Below, in pieces: positions 27,001 through 35,936 of a stretch of 64,000 nt of DNA. The stretch's first letter is position 1. Each line of letters starts with the position of its first letter. The translations under genes were made by a program, and so were the position numbers. The notes beneath the pieces were generated by a model. That model had not been told where the DNA came from and ran no database searches. It worked only from the letters and a program-made list of their open reading frames with translations. The stretch covers positions 1 to 64,000 of the forward strand of contig CAVQVO010000009.1 in NCBI GenBank assembly GCA_963717115.1, written 5' to 3'. Source of the stretch: JBBQUN01 sp963717115. Its GTDB lineage: Bacteria > Actinomycetota > Acidimicrobiia > Acidimicrobiales > SZUA-35.

Positions 27001-28161
27001 TCAGTCGGCGTTCGGATCCCATTCGTAGAGGTCGTGGAGCCGATCGTCGTTGGAGAACATCTCGACGATCGGGATGTCGAGGGCGAGGCGCTTCTGGATG
27101 CGCTTGACCTCGAGTTCCTGGTCCCAGAGCACCAGGGTGACCGCCACACCGGTGCCCCCGGCCCGGGCGGTGCGCCCGGAGCGATGGAGGTAGGTCTTGT
27201 GGTCGTCGGGCGGATCGAAGTGGATCACCACGTCGACGTCGTCGACATGGATGCCGCGGGCGGCGACATCGGTGGCGACGAGCGCCTGGATCTTGCCCTG
27301 CGTGAAGCGGCTGAGCGCCGCCTCGCGGGCCCGCTGACGGAGGTCGCCGTGGATCGGTTCGGCCGCGACGCCGAGCTTCTCGAGGTCGTCGGCCAGCCGA
27401 TCGCACATCCGCTTGGTGTTGCAGAACACGATGGTGCGGTGGGCGTGCTGCACGATCGAGGCGACGACCTTGGCCTGATCCATCTTGTGCACGCCGATGA
27501 ACCGATGGGCCATCTGCTCGACGGTCACCTCGTCCTCTTCGACCTCGTGCCGAGCGGGATCGGTCTGGTAGCGACGAACGAGGGAGTCGACGACACCGTC
27601 GAGGGTGGCCGAGAACAGCAGGGTCTGGTGATCGCCCTCGATCCGGCGCAGGATCCACTCGACCTGGGGCAGGAAGCCCATGTCGGCCATCCGGTCGGCC
27701 TCGTCGACGATCACGATGCTCACGTCGTTGACCGAGACCGCGCCCCGGTCGAGCAGGTCGATCATCCGGCCCGGGGTGGCGACGACGAGATCGAGACCCT
27801 TGTCGATCTTGGCGATCTGCTTGTCCATGTCGGCGCCGCCGTAGATGGCCGCCGACTTGAGGCCCAGGGTCTCGCCGAGGGGACCGAGTTCTTCGAACAC
27901 CTGCGTGGCCAGTTCACGGGTCGGCACCAGGATCAGGCCGTGGATGTGGCCCCGCTCGAGCCCGGCGATGCGCTGCAGCGTCGGCAGACCGAACGCCAGG
28001 GTCTTGCCGGACCCCGTCTTGGCCTTTCCGCAGACGTCTTTGCCCGCCAGCGCGTCGGCGATGGTGAGATGCTGGATGGGGAAGGCGGTCTCGATGCCCT
28101 TGGCACGAAGCGCCTCGGCGAGCTCGGGAACGACACCGAGTTCGGCGAACGTGATCGACAT
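27001..28161 (-). CDS. DEAD-box RNA helicase
   Basis: ATP-dependent RNA helicase, 386 aa. All core motifs are seen in order: Q motif (FAELGVVPELAEAL...PIQ), Walker A AKTGSGKT, PTRELA, TPGR, VDEADRM (DEAD), SAT, VFCNTKR, ATDVAARG and HRSGRTARAG. The protein ends shortly after motif VI, so it lacks a long C-terminal RNA-binding tail. ATG at 28161 (MSITFAEL) was chosen over an upstream start. Likely RNA unwinding in ribosome assembly or decay. Confidence 0.95.
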   Translation of the reverse strand: MSITFAELGVVPELAEALRAKGIETAFPIQHLTIADALAGKDVCGKAKTGSGKTLAFGLPTLQRIAGLERGHIHGLILVPTRELATQVFEELGPLGETLGLKSAAIYGGADMDKQIAKIDKGLDLVVATPGRMIDLLDRGAVSVNDVSIVIVDEADRMADMGFLPQVEWILRRIEGDHQTLLFSATLDGVVDSLVRRYQTDPARHEVEEDEVTVEQMAHRFIGVHKMDQAKVVASIVQHAHRTIVFCNTKRMCDRLADDLEKLGVAAEPIHGDLRQRAREAALSRFTQGKIQALVATDVAARGIHVDDVDVVIHFDPPDDHKTYLHRSGRTARAGGTGVAVTLVLWDQELEVKRIQKRLALDIPIVEMFSNDDRLHDLYEWDPNAD

Positions 28162-28236
28162 GTGGGTCCTGTCCGGTTGCATTGTCGCGGGGAAGCGTAC
28201 CGATCGCGACGCGAACACCGTCGAACGGCGTCGGGA

Positions 28237-28791
28237 CTACAGATTCAGGGCTTCGACCAGTTCGGGCACCAGGGCCAGGTCGGCGGTGACGATCGGCACC
28301 TCGAAACCGGGGATCTCGAGCGGACCGAGCACCGCCCGGGTTCCGGCCACACCCGGGAACGTGTCGGCGCGGGCGAGAATCTGCCAGGGGCCGGCGTGTT
28401 CGGCCAGGCGAGCCGCCAGGTTGACCGCCGAACCGATGTGGTCGTCGCCCTCGAACAGGATCACGTTCCCGTCGCACACCCCGGCATGGACGGGCAGTTC
28501 CATCGACGAAGCCTGCACGGCCCGCATGATCTGCAGGATGGCCATGACGAGGCTCGCCGAGTCGACCGAGACGAGCATGGCACCGTCGCCGAGCCACTTG
28601 GCCACCCGAACGCCGGTGGCCGAACCCACCGAGCGGACGATCCGCCGGAACTCCGACAGTTGCTCGACGGCCCGGTCGTCGCCGTTGACCTGGGTGTAGT
28701 GGGTGAACCCCGACAGGTCGATGAAGCCGAACATGCGCCGCACCCGGTGGGTGGCGAGGGGTCGTTGGAACCCCAGTTCGGCCGCGTCCAT
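28237..28791 (-). CDS. class III nucleotidyl cyclase domain protein
   Basis: 184 aa made almost only of an adenylate/guanylate cyclase catalytic domain. The first metal-binding Asp is in FGFIDLSGFTHYT, the second in VAKWLGDGAMLVS, followed by the dimer region PVHAGVCDGNVI and the late motif IGSAVNLAARLAEHA. Soluble, with no sensor domain attached. Actinobacterial proteins of this size often act as small cyclases. ATG at 28791. Upstream of the helicase on the same strand with a 75-base gap. Confidence 0.8.
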   Translation of the reverse strand: MDAAELGFQRPLATHRVRRMFGFIDLSGFTHYTQVNGDDRAVEQLSEFRRIVRSVGSATGVRVAKWLGDGAMLVSVDSASLVMAILQIMRAVQASSMELPVHAGVCDGNVILFEGDDHIGSAVNLAARLAEHAGPWQILARADTFPGVAGTRAVLGPLEIPGFEVPIVTADLALVPELVEALNL

Positions 28792-28861
28792 CGGCGCGAC
28801 CCTAGTCCAGCAGGCGCTGCGGCGGCCCACCGCCGGTCCCGGCCCGGTAGGGTCGCGGTCG

Positions 28862-29680
28862 ATGGCAGCCCTCGACCTGATCGACACCTGGCCGGTCGAC
28901 CACGCGGCCGCCGGATGGGTCGATCGGACCGGACGGACCGAGCGGTCCGGCGAGTCGAGCCGGGCGTTCCCCTTGGCGTCGGTGACCAAACCGATCTTCG
29001 CCTACGCCGTTCTGATCGCGGTCGAAGAGGGCACCCTGTCGCTCGACCAGACCATCACCGAGAACGGCGACCAGCGACCGCGAACCGTCCGCCACCTGCT
29101 CTCGCATGCGTCCGGCCTGCCCCCCGAACCCGGTGGTCCGATCGCCGAACCCGAGACCCGTCGCATCTACTCCAACGCCGGATTCGAGCTGCTCGGCCGG
29201 GCCCTCGCTCGGGCGAGCGACATGTCGGCCGAGGACTACGTCGATCTCGCCGTGTGCCAACCGCTCGGGCTGGGGGCCACCCGGCTCGACGGCAGTCCGG
29301 CCCATGCCGCCCATTCCTCGGTCGACGACCTGCTCACCCTGCTCGCCGAGTGGCTGTCGCCGACCCTCATCCACCCCGACACGATGCGCACCGCCATCAC
29401 GGCCCAGTTCCCGGACCTCGCCGGCGTCCTGCCCGGCTACGGCCGCCAGGTCCCCAACCCCTGGGGGCTCGGCTTCGAACTGCGCGGCACGAAGTCCCCC
29501 CACTGGACCGGCACGGCCAACGCTCCGGAGACCTTCGGCCACTTCGGCCGATCGGGGACCCTCGTGTGGGTCGATCCCGTCGCCGGCCGGGCGGCGGTCG
29601 CGCTCACCGACCGCACCTTCGGCGAGTGGGCGATCGACGCCTGGCCGTCGTTCAACGACGCCATCCTCGCCGAGCGCTGA
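28862..29680 (+). CDS. serine hydrolase of the beta-lactamase/PBP4-like family
   Basis: 272 aa. The class C beta-lactamase-type active site is present: nucleophile in LASVTKPIFAY (SxxK), Tyr in RIYSNAGFEL (YxN), and GHFGRSGTLVW (HxG in place of KTG). No signal peptide, so probably a cytoplasmic esterase or peptidase rather than a drug-resistance enzyme. ATG 28862 is preceded by GGTCGCGGTCG with no strong ribosome site. Divergent from the cyclase gene. Confidence 0.82.
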   Translation: MAALDLIDTWPVDHAAAGWVDRTGRTERSGESSRAFPLASVTKPIFAYAVLIAVEEGTLSLDQTITENGDQRPRTVRHLLSHASGLPPEPGGPIAEPETRRIYSNAGFELLGRALARASDMSAEDYVDLAVCQPLGLGATRLDGSPAHAAHSSVDDLLTLLAEWLSPTLIHPDTMRTAITAQFPDLAGVLPGYGRQVPNPWGLGFELRGTKSPHWTGTANAPETFGHFGRSGTLVWVDPVAGRAAVALTDRTFGEWAIDAWPSFNDAILAER

Positions 29681-29832
29681 GCCCCGCGGAGTCGTCCGGC
29701 GGGGCGCCGCAATCGCTCGTTCGCGCCTCGATTGGTTCAACTTCGCCTCCTCGCTGCCGACCCTGAAGCCAACGACGGACGAGGCTCGGCGTCGTCGTCG
29801 AGGGACCTTCCGGTTCCGAGAGGCAATCGCTC

Positions 29833-30831
29833 ATGACCCAGGACAACCCACTCTTCGCCCAGGCCCGGGCCCGGCAGGCCCTGCGCAACGCCGGGTTCGG
29901 TGATCCCGGGCCGCTGGAGCGGGCGTCGAGCACGAGGAACGAGGTGTTCGTCGGCACCGACGTCGTCGTCCGGGTGAACCGGCATCCCAATCAGCGTCTC
30001 CGCCGCGAGGCCCTGCTGTGTCGCCACCTCCCCGACGAACGATGGGCACCCGAGGTCCTCGCGTACGGCGGCGAGGTCGGCGCCGACTACCTGGTGGTAC
30101 GTCGGCGGCCCGGCGTCCCGCTCTCGCGCTGGTGGCCGGGGTTCTCGCAGGGCCAACGACGCAGCGCGATGCGCCAGGTCGCCGACGCCCTGCGGACCCT
30201 GCATCACACCCCGACGCCGGTCCACCTGCCCCGGATCGACAATTCGCCCCATCTCCTCGATCCTCGCTGCGTCACCCCGCTCGTGCCCCTGTTGCTGGCC
30301 ATCGAGGATCTCACACCGATCGACCGCGGCCTGTTCGGCGATCTGAACGCCCTGGTGCACGCCAAGGCCGACTGCCTCGTCGATTACAGCCAGCGCACGC
30401 TGATCCACGGCGACCTGAGTTTCGAGAACCTCCTCTTCGACGGGTCCGAGCTCACCGCGATCCTCGACTTCGAGTGGTGCCGAGGCGCACCGCTCGATCT
30501 CGAACTCGACGTGCTCTTCCGCTTCTGTGCGTTCCCGCACGCGCACGTCGCCCCGGACTACGAATCACGGACTCGTCCCGAGGACTATCTCGACGTCCCG
30601 GTGTGGCTGGCCGAGGATCGCCCCGAACTGTTCGAGCACCCCGATCTCGCCGACCGCCTCCTGCTCTATGCGATCGCCTTCTCGATCCAGGAGCTCAAGT
30701 CCGACCCCGGGGTGCAGGCCACGCCCCGGGCGTTCCGCAGCCCGCTCCACCCGTTGCACCGGCTCGCCCAGCTCGCCGAGAACGGTGGGCACGTGGGGGC
30801 CACCCTCTGCCGGATCGGCCTCGCCGTCTGA
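29833..30831 (+). CDS. aminoglycoside phosphotransferase-family kinase
   Basis: Small-molecule kinase fold, 332 aa. The catalytic loop is LIHGDLSFENLLFDG (HGDxxxxN) and the metal-binding Asp is in AILDFEWCRGAP. The nucleotide lobe begins around ERASSTRNEVFVGTDVVVRV. Substrate unknown; many such proteins phosphorylate sugars or other metabolites, not antibiotics. It lies just upstream of murA on the same strand with a 43-base gap. Confidence 0.8.
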   Translation: MTQDNPLFAQARARQALRNAGFGDPGPLERASSTRNEVFVGTDVVVRVNRHPNQRLRREALLCRHLPDERWAPEVLAYGGEVGADYLVVRRRPGVPLSRWWPGFSQGQRRSAMRQVADALRTLHHTPTPVHLPRIDNSPHLLDPRCVTPLVPLLLAIEDLTPIDRGLFGDLNALVHAKADCLVDYSQRTLIHGDLSFENLLFDGSELTAILDFEWCRGAPLDLELDVLFRFCAFPHAHVAPDYESRTRPEDYLDVPVWLAEDRPELFEHPDLADRLLLYAIAFSIQELKSDPGVQATPRAFRSPLHPLHRLAQLAENGGHVGATLCRIGLAV

Positions 30832-30874
30832 GGCCAACCGCAGTCGCCGGAAGCCGCCCGCTACGCTCCTCACG

Positions 30875-32293
30875 GTGAGCGTCGACCCGAGCATCGAGAA
30901 GCCAGGCTCGCCGGAATCGGCGGCGACGGTCCCGTCGCAGCCCAGCGATCCGGCCGCTGCCGCCCCCACCACGCCGGCCTGGATCGTCGACCCCGTTGGT
31001 CCGCTTCGGGGCGACGTGACCGTGCGGGGTTCGAAGAACGCCGTGACCAAACACATGGTGGCGGCCATGCTCGCCGACACCCCGTCGCGCATCTCGAACT
31101 GCCCCGACATCGGCGACGTCGCGATCACCGCCGGCATGCTCGAGGCCCTCGGGTGCGGCGTCGAGGTCAGCGACGGCGTGGCAACGATCGACCCCCGGTT
31201 CATCGAATCGAGCCGGGTCCCGGTCCGCTTCAGCGGACTCAACCGGATCCCGATCCTCATGGTGGGGCCACTGCTGCATCGGATCGGTCATGCCTTCGTC
31301 CCGCTCGTCGGTGGCGACGACATCGGGGCTCGACCCGTCGACTTCCACGTCGCCGCCCTCCGGGCCATGGGCGCCGAGATCGAGTTCACCGACGAAGGGC
31401 TCGAGGCCAAGGCCGTCTCGCTCCGCGGCGCTCACATCGAGCTCCCCTACCCGTCGGTCGGGGCCACCGAGACCGTCCTCCTCACCGCCGTCCTCGCCGA
31501 GGGCCGCACCGTCCTCGACAACGCCGCGACCGAGCCCGAGGTCATCGAGCTGGCGCTGTTCCTGCAGCGGATGGGTGGTCGGATCGAGATGCGACCCAAC
31601 CGTCGGTTCATCATCGACGGCGTCGAGTCCCTGACCGGCGCCGCCCACCACCTCAAGGGCGACCGGCTCGAGGCCTTCTCGTACCTGGTGGCCGGACTCA
31701 TCACCGGGGGCGAGGTCCGGGTGCTCGGCTGCTCCCAGGACCGACTGGTCACGGCGATCTCGACCCTGCAGGGCATGGGCGCGCGGTTCGAGATCACCGA
31801 TCGGTCGATCTCGGCCTGGGCCGACACCCTCCGTCCGGCCGCCGTCCAGACCGACACCCACCCGGGATTCATGACCGACTGGCAGTCCCCGATGGTGGCG
31901 TTGTTCACCCAGTGCCAGGGCATCTCGGTGATGTACGAGACCGTCTTCGAGAACCGATTCACCTACGTGCCGGCGATGAAGAAGATGGGCGCCCAGATCG
32001 AGCTCTACACCACCCCGCTCGGAAGCATCGAGACCCGCTTCGTCGGGAGCTCGTCCCCGTGCTCGGTGCTCGTGAGCGGCGGCACCCCGCTGCACGGCGC
32101 GCAGGTCTCCGTGCCCGACATCCGCGGCGGCTTCGCCTACGTCCTGGCTGCGGCCGCCGCCGAGGGGCAGACCGTGATCACCGGGACCCATCACCTCGAT
32201 CGCGGCTACAACCATCCCATCGAGAACTTCGAGGCGCTCGGCCTCGACATCCGTCGGGCCGAGGTTCGGGTCCCCGACGGACCCGCCGACTAG
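30875..32293 (+). CDS. murA: UDP-N-acetylglucosamine 1-carboxyvinyltransferase MurA, Asp-type
   Basis: Transfers enolpyruvate from PEP to UDP-GlcNAc, the first committed step of peptidoglycan synthesis. 472 aa in the EPSP-synthase fold. Substrate-binding landmarks are VRGSKNAVTKHMVAAML near the N-terminus and TDWQSPMVALFTQ and DIRGGFAYVLAA near the end. The active-site loop reads GGDDIGARPVDFHV: Asp replaces the Cys that fosfomycin alkylates, as in mycobacterial MurA, so intrinsic fosfomycin resistance is expected. GTG start at 30875 (MSVDPSIEK); the first 40 residues are a low-complexity extension. Confidence 0.92.
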   Translation: MSVDPSIEKPGSPESAATVPSQPSDPAAAAPTTPAWIVDPVGPLRGDVTVRGSKNAVTKHMVAAMLADTPSRISNCPDIGDVAITAGMLEALGCGVEVSDGVATIDPRFIESSRVPVRFSGLNRIPILMVGPLLHRIGHAFVPLVGGDDIGARPVDFHVAALRAMGAEIEFTDEGLEAKAVSLRGAHIELPYPSVGATETVLLTAVLAEGRTVLDNAATEPEVIELALFLQRMGGRIEMRPNRRFIIDGVESLTGAAHHLKGDRLEAFSYLVAGLITGGEVRVLGCSQDRLVTAISTLQGMGARFEITDRSISAWADTLRPAAVQTDTHPGFMTDWQSPMVALFTQCQGISVMYETVFENRFTYVPAMKKMGAQIELYTTPLGSIETRFVGSSSPCSVLVSGGTPLHGAQVSVPDIRGGFAYVLAAAAAEGQTVITGTHHLDRGYNHPIENFEALGLDIRRAEVRVPDGPAD

Positions 32294-32299
32294 CCCGGC

Positions 32300-32692
32300 G
32301 TGGCCGAACTCAACGCCATCACCCTGCGGACCATCGACATGGCCGCCGCCGTGGCCTTCTACGAGGTGATCGGCTGCCGGGTCGTGTTCGGCGGACCGAA
32401 CGACGCGTTCACCAGCCTGGCCATCGACGACGACGAGCCGGGATCGGGTTCCAACTTCATCAACCTCACGACCGAACAGGACGAGCGCGGCCCCGTTGGC
32501 TTCTGGGGTCGGTTCATCATCTTCGTCGCCGATCCCGACGCCCACCACGCGAACCTCGTGGCGGCCGGGTACCGACCCCTGATGGCCCCGAGCAACGCGC
32601 CGTGGAACGAGCGCTACTTCCACGTCCTCGACCCCGACGGCCACGAGGTGAGCCTGGCCCGGCGTCTCCGTTCCGACGAGTCGCCCGACTGA
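32300..32692 (+). CDS. VOC-family (glyoxalase-like) protein
   Basis: 130 aa vicinal-oxygen-chelate fold. Two beta-alpha-beta units are visible: TLRTIDMAAAVAFYEVIGC, then IIFVADPDAHHANLVAAGY, and the closing motif YFHVLDPDGHEVSLARR. Metal ligands may be residues in these motifs. GTG start at 32300, seven bases after the murA stop, so co-transcribed. Substrate unknown. Confidence 0.8.
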   Translation: MAELNAITLRTIDMAAAVAFYEVIGCRVVFGGPNDAFTSLAIDDDEPGSGSNFINLTTEQDERGPVGFWGRFIIFVADPDAHHANLVAAGYRPLMAPSNAPWNERYFHVLDPDGHEVSLARRLRSDESPD

Positions 32693-32706
32693 CTAGCCTC
32701 TGGACG

Positions 32707-33477
32707 GTGCACGACACCGAGACCACCACCCCCTTCGACTGGACCGCCCACGACGGAGTGCTGTTCGATCTCGACGGCGTGATCACGCCGACGGCGCTGG
32801 TCCACGAGCAGGCCTGGAAGGCCCTCTTCGACTGGTTCCTCACCGAGCACGGCGCCGAACACGGCGCCGCCGATCGGTCCTCGTTCGAGGTCTCCGACTA
32901 CCTCGACTACGTCGATGGCAAGCCCCGCTACCTGGGCGTCCAGTCGTTCCTGGCCTCCCGGGGCGTCGAGTTGCCCGAGGGCGATCCGAGCGATCCACCG
33001 GGGCACGCCACCGTGGCGGCGCTCGGCAACCGGAAGAACGACGAGTTCAACCGGATCATCGAGCGAGACGGTGTCGATGCCTACCCCGGATCCCTGCAGC
33101 TGCTCGATCATCTCGACCGGCTCGGGGTCCGTCAGGCCATCGTCTCGTCGTCGAAGAACGCCGTCCCGGTCCTCGCCGCCGCCGGTCTCGGCGGTCGGTT
33201 CGAGGTGATCGTCGACGGGCTCGTCGGTGCCGAACTCGGCCTGGCGGGCAAGCCGGCCCCCGACGCCTTCCTGCTCGGAGCCCGTCGCCTCGGTGTCGAT
33301 CCGGCCCGCACGATCGTCGTCGAGGACGCGACCTCGGGGGTGGCCGCCGGAGCCGCCGGTGGGTTCGCCGTCGTGATCGGGGTCGACCGGGGATCCTCGG
33401 CCGACGCCCTGCTCGCCAACGGGGCCACCTTCGTCGTCGGCGATCTCGCCGAACTCGTTCCCCCGACCCCCGCCTGA
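32707..33477 (+). CDS. beta-phosphoglucomutase-type HAD hydrolase
   Basis: HAD superfamily, 256 aa. Motif I is VLFDLDGVITPTA (nucleophile Asp and acid/base Asp... here DLDG then the cap), motif II is AIVSSSKN, and motifs III/IV are GKPAPDAFLLGARRLG and IVVEDATSGVAAG. The cap-domain length and the first motif match beta-phosphoglucomutases that convert beta-glucose 1-phosphate to glucose 6-phosphate. The next gene is a GH65 phosphorylase that releases exactly that product, which supports the assignment. GTG at 32707. Confidence 0.85.
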   Translation: MHDTETTTPFDWTAHDGVLFDLDGVITPTALVHEQAWKALFDWFLTEHGAEHGAADRSSFEVSDYLDYVDGKPRYLGVQSFLASRGVELPEGDPSDPPGHATVAALGNRKNDEFNRIIERDGVDAYPGSLQLLDHLDRLGVRQAIVSSSKNAVPVLAAAGLGGRFEVIVDGLVGAELGLAGKPAPDAFLLGARRLGVDPARTIVVEDATSGVAAGAAGGFAVVIGVDRGSSADALLANGATFVVGDLAELVPPTPA

Positions 33478-33544
33478 CCTCCGGTTCCACCCTTCGCGCC
33501 GACCGACCGCTCCCGTCCGACCGCTTCCAACCGATTGTTGAGCC

Positions 33545-35936
33545 ATGGCCCGTCACGAAAAACCGCTCCAGCTGCCATCGCCACGGTTCGTCACCGACGA
33601 TCCGTGGCGCCTGGTCGAGACCGAGTACGACGCGTCCGACCTCGGGGTGACCGAGACCCTGTTCGCACTCGGCAACGGCTACATCGGCATGCGGGCCAAC
33701 CCCGAGGAGGGCCGCGAGGCCCACAGCCACGGCACGCTTGGTCAACGGCTTCCACGAGACCTGGCCGATCCGTCACGCCGAGGACGCCTACGGCTTCGCA
33801 ACGACCGGCCAGACCATCGTCAACGTCCCCGACGCCAAGGTCATGAAGATCTACGTCGACGACGAGCCGCTCCTGCTGGGTGAGGCCGACCTCGATCACT
33901 ACGAACGCGTCCTCGACTTCCGGTCGGGGACCCTCGACCGGAACCTGGTCTGGCGCACGCCGAGCGGGGGCCGGGTGGAGATCCGCAGCCGGCGACTCAT
34001 CAGCTTCCGCTACCGGCACCTGGCGATCGCCACCGTCGAGATCACCGCGCTCGACGGGCCGGCTCCGGTCGTGGTCTCGTCGCAGTTGCTCAACCGGCAG
34101 GACGGCGAAGACGAGTACCACGTCCGCTCGGCGGCGCTGGGCGAAGGCAAGGACCCCCGCAAGTCGAGGCGTTTCGACCGCCGGGTGCTCGTGCCCCAGA
34201 TCCAACGCGAGGACGACGACATCGTGCTCGGGTACCGGTGTGCCGAGAGCGGCATGACCGTCGCCGCCGGCTATCGGCACCTGCTCGACTTCGACGGCGA
34301 TCCCGAGATCACGGTCGACATCTCCCCCGATCACGCGAAGACCGTGTTCTCGATGACCATCGAGGAGGGTCAGACGATCAAGCTCACCAAGATCATCTCG
34401 TATCACTCCTCTCGTGGCGTCCCGGCCCAGGAACTGGCCGATCGGTGTCAACGCACCATGCACCGAGCCATCAATGTCGGCGTCGACCACGTCTTCGACG
34501 TCCAGCGCCAGTGGCTCGACGAGTTCTGGGAACGGGCCGACGTCGAGATCGCCGGATCACCGGCCGACCAACAGGCGATCCGCTGGAACCTCTTCCAGCT
34601 CGCCCAGGCCTCGGCTCGCACCCAGGAACAGGGCATCGCCGCCAAAGGTGTCACCGCCGACGGCTACGAGGGCCACTACTTCTGGGACACCGAGGTCTAC
34701 GTGCTGCCGTTCCTGGCCGCCACCCAACCCGATCTCGCCCGCAAGCTGCTCCGCTTCCGCTGGAAGCTGCTCCCGATGGCCCGACTCCGCGCCACCATGC
34801 TCAACCAACGCGGCGCCCTCTATCCGTGGCGAACGATCAACGGCGAGGAGGCGTCCGCCTACTACGCCGCCGGCACGGCCGCCTATCACATCAACGCCGC
34901 CGTCGCCTTCGCGATCGAGCGCTACATGGACGCCACCGACGACCTCGACTTCCTCGCCGACGAGGGAGCCGAGATCCTCATCGAGACGGCCCGGCTCTGG
35001 GAGGACCTCGGCTTCTACACCGAGAACGGCGAGGAGCACTTCCGGATCCACGGCGTGACCGGGCCCGACGAGTACACCACCGTCGTCAACGACAACCTCT
35101 ACACGAACGTGATGGCCCGGTTCAATCTCCGCTACGCCGCCACCACCGTGGAGCGCCTGCGCGAGGAGCGTCACGACGACTACGAGCGGCTCTGCCACCG
35201 TACCGGCCTCACCCAGCGCGAGATCGCAGCCTGGCACCGGGCTGCGACCGCGATGTACCTGCCCTACGACGAGGATCTCCAGATCCATCCCCAGGACGAG
35301 AGCTTCCTCGAGCGGGAGCCGTGGGACTTCGAGAGCATCCCCGACGACAAGTACCCGCTGCTGTTGCACTTCCATCCGCTGGTGATCTACCGGCACCAGG
35401 TCCTCAAGCAGGCCGACGTCGTCCTCGCGATGTACCTGCGGGCCGAGCACTTCACCCCCGAGCAGAAGCGCCGCAACTTCGACTACTACGACCCGATCAC
35501 CACGGGCGACTCGTCGCTGTCGGCGTGTGTCCAGGCCATCGTCGCGGCCCAGATCGGCTACGAGGAGTTGGCCTTCGACTACTTCCGCCAGGCCCTCTAC
35601 GTCGACCTGGCCGACACCCACGGCAACACCGCCGACGGCGTCCACATCGCCTCGGCGGCCGGCGTCTGGGCCGGGTTGGTGTACGGCTTCGCGGGGATGC
35701 GGTTCGACGGTCCGGTCCTGCGCTTCGACCCGGCGCTGCCCGCGGAATGGGACGGGGTCCGCTTCCGGGTGACGCGCTTCGGTTCCCTCATCGAGGTCGG
35801 CATCCAGTCCGGCAACGGCTTCTCGGTCACGTCGATCGACGGGCCGGCGCTCAGCATCGGATCGGCCGGGGAGACCGTCGTCCTCGAACCCGGTGCGACG
35901 GCGTCATTCACCGCCACGCCCCCCGATCGGGGCTGA
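33545..35936 (+). CDS. GH65 disaccharide phosphorylase (one +1 shift)
   Basis: Phosphorolyses an alpha-glucoside such as maltose, trehalose or kojibiose to beta-glucose 1-phosphate. The N-terminal beta-sandwich begins ETLFALGNGYIGMRANPEEG. After the shift come VNGFHETWPI, the (alpha/alpha)6 barrel with YFWDTEVYVLPFLAATQP, the catalytic acid Glu in HGVTGPDEYTTVVNDN, and QVLKQADVVLAMYL with phosphate-site residues. The break near 33738 is an extra T in CTTGG; deleting it gives 797 codons, normal for GH65. Convergent with the next gene, overlapping by 33 bases around the palindrome CCCCGATCGGGG. Confidence 0.92.

Noticed and set aside
28237..28791. The cyclase as part of a CBASS-type anti-phage system
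   Set aside because: It is a class III adenylate cyclase domain, not a CD-NTase, and no effector gene is adjacent.
25954..29766. A 1,270-codon plus-strand open frame
   Set aside because: It runs antisense or out of frame to the methylase, helicase and hydrolase genes, is dominated by Arg, Pro and Gly, and shows no domain. It is a by-product of high GC.
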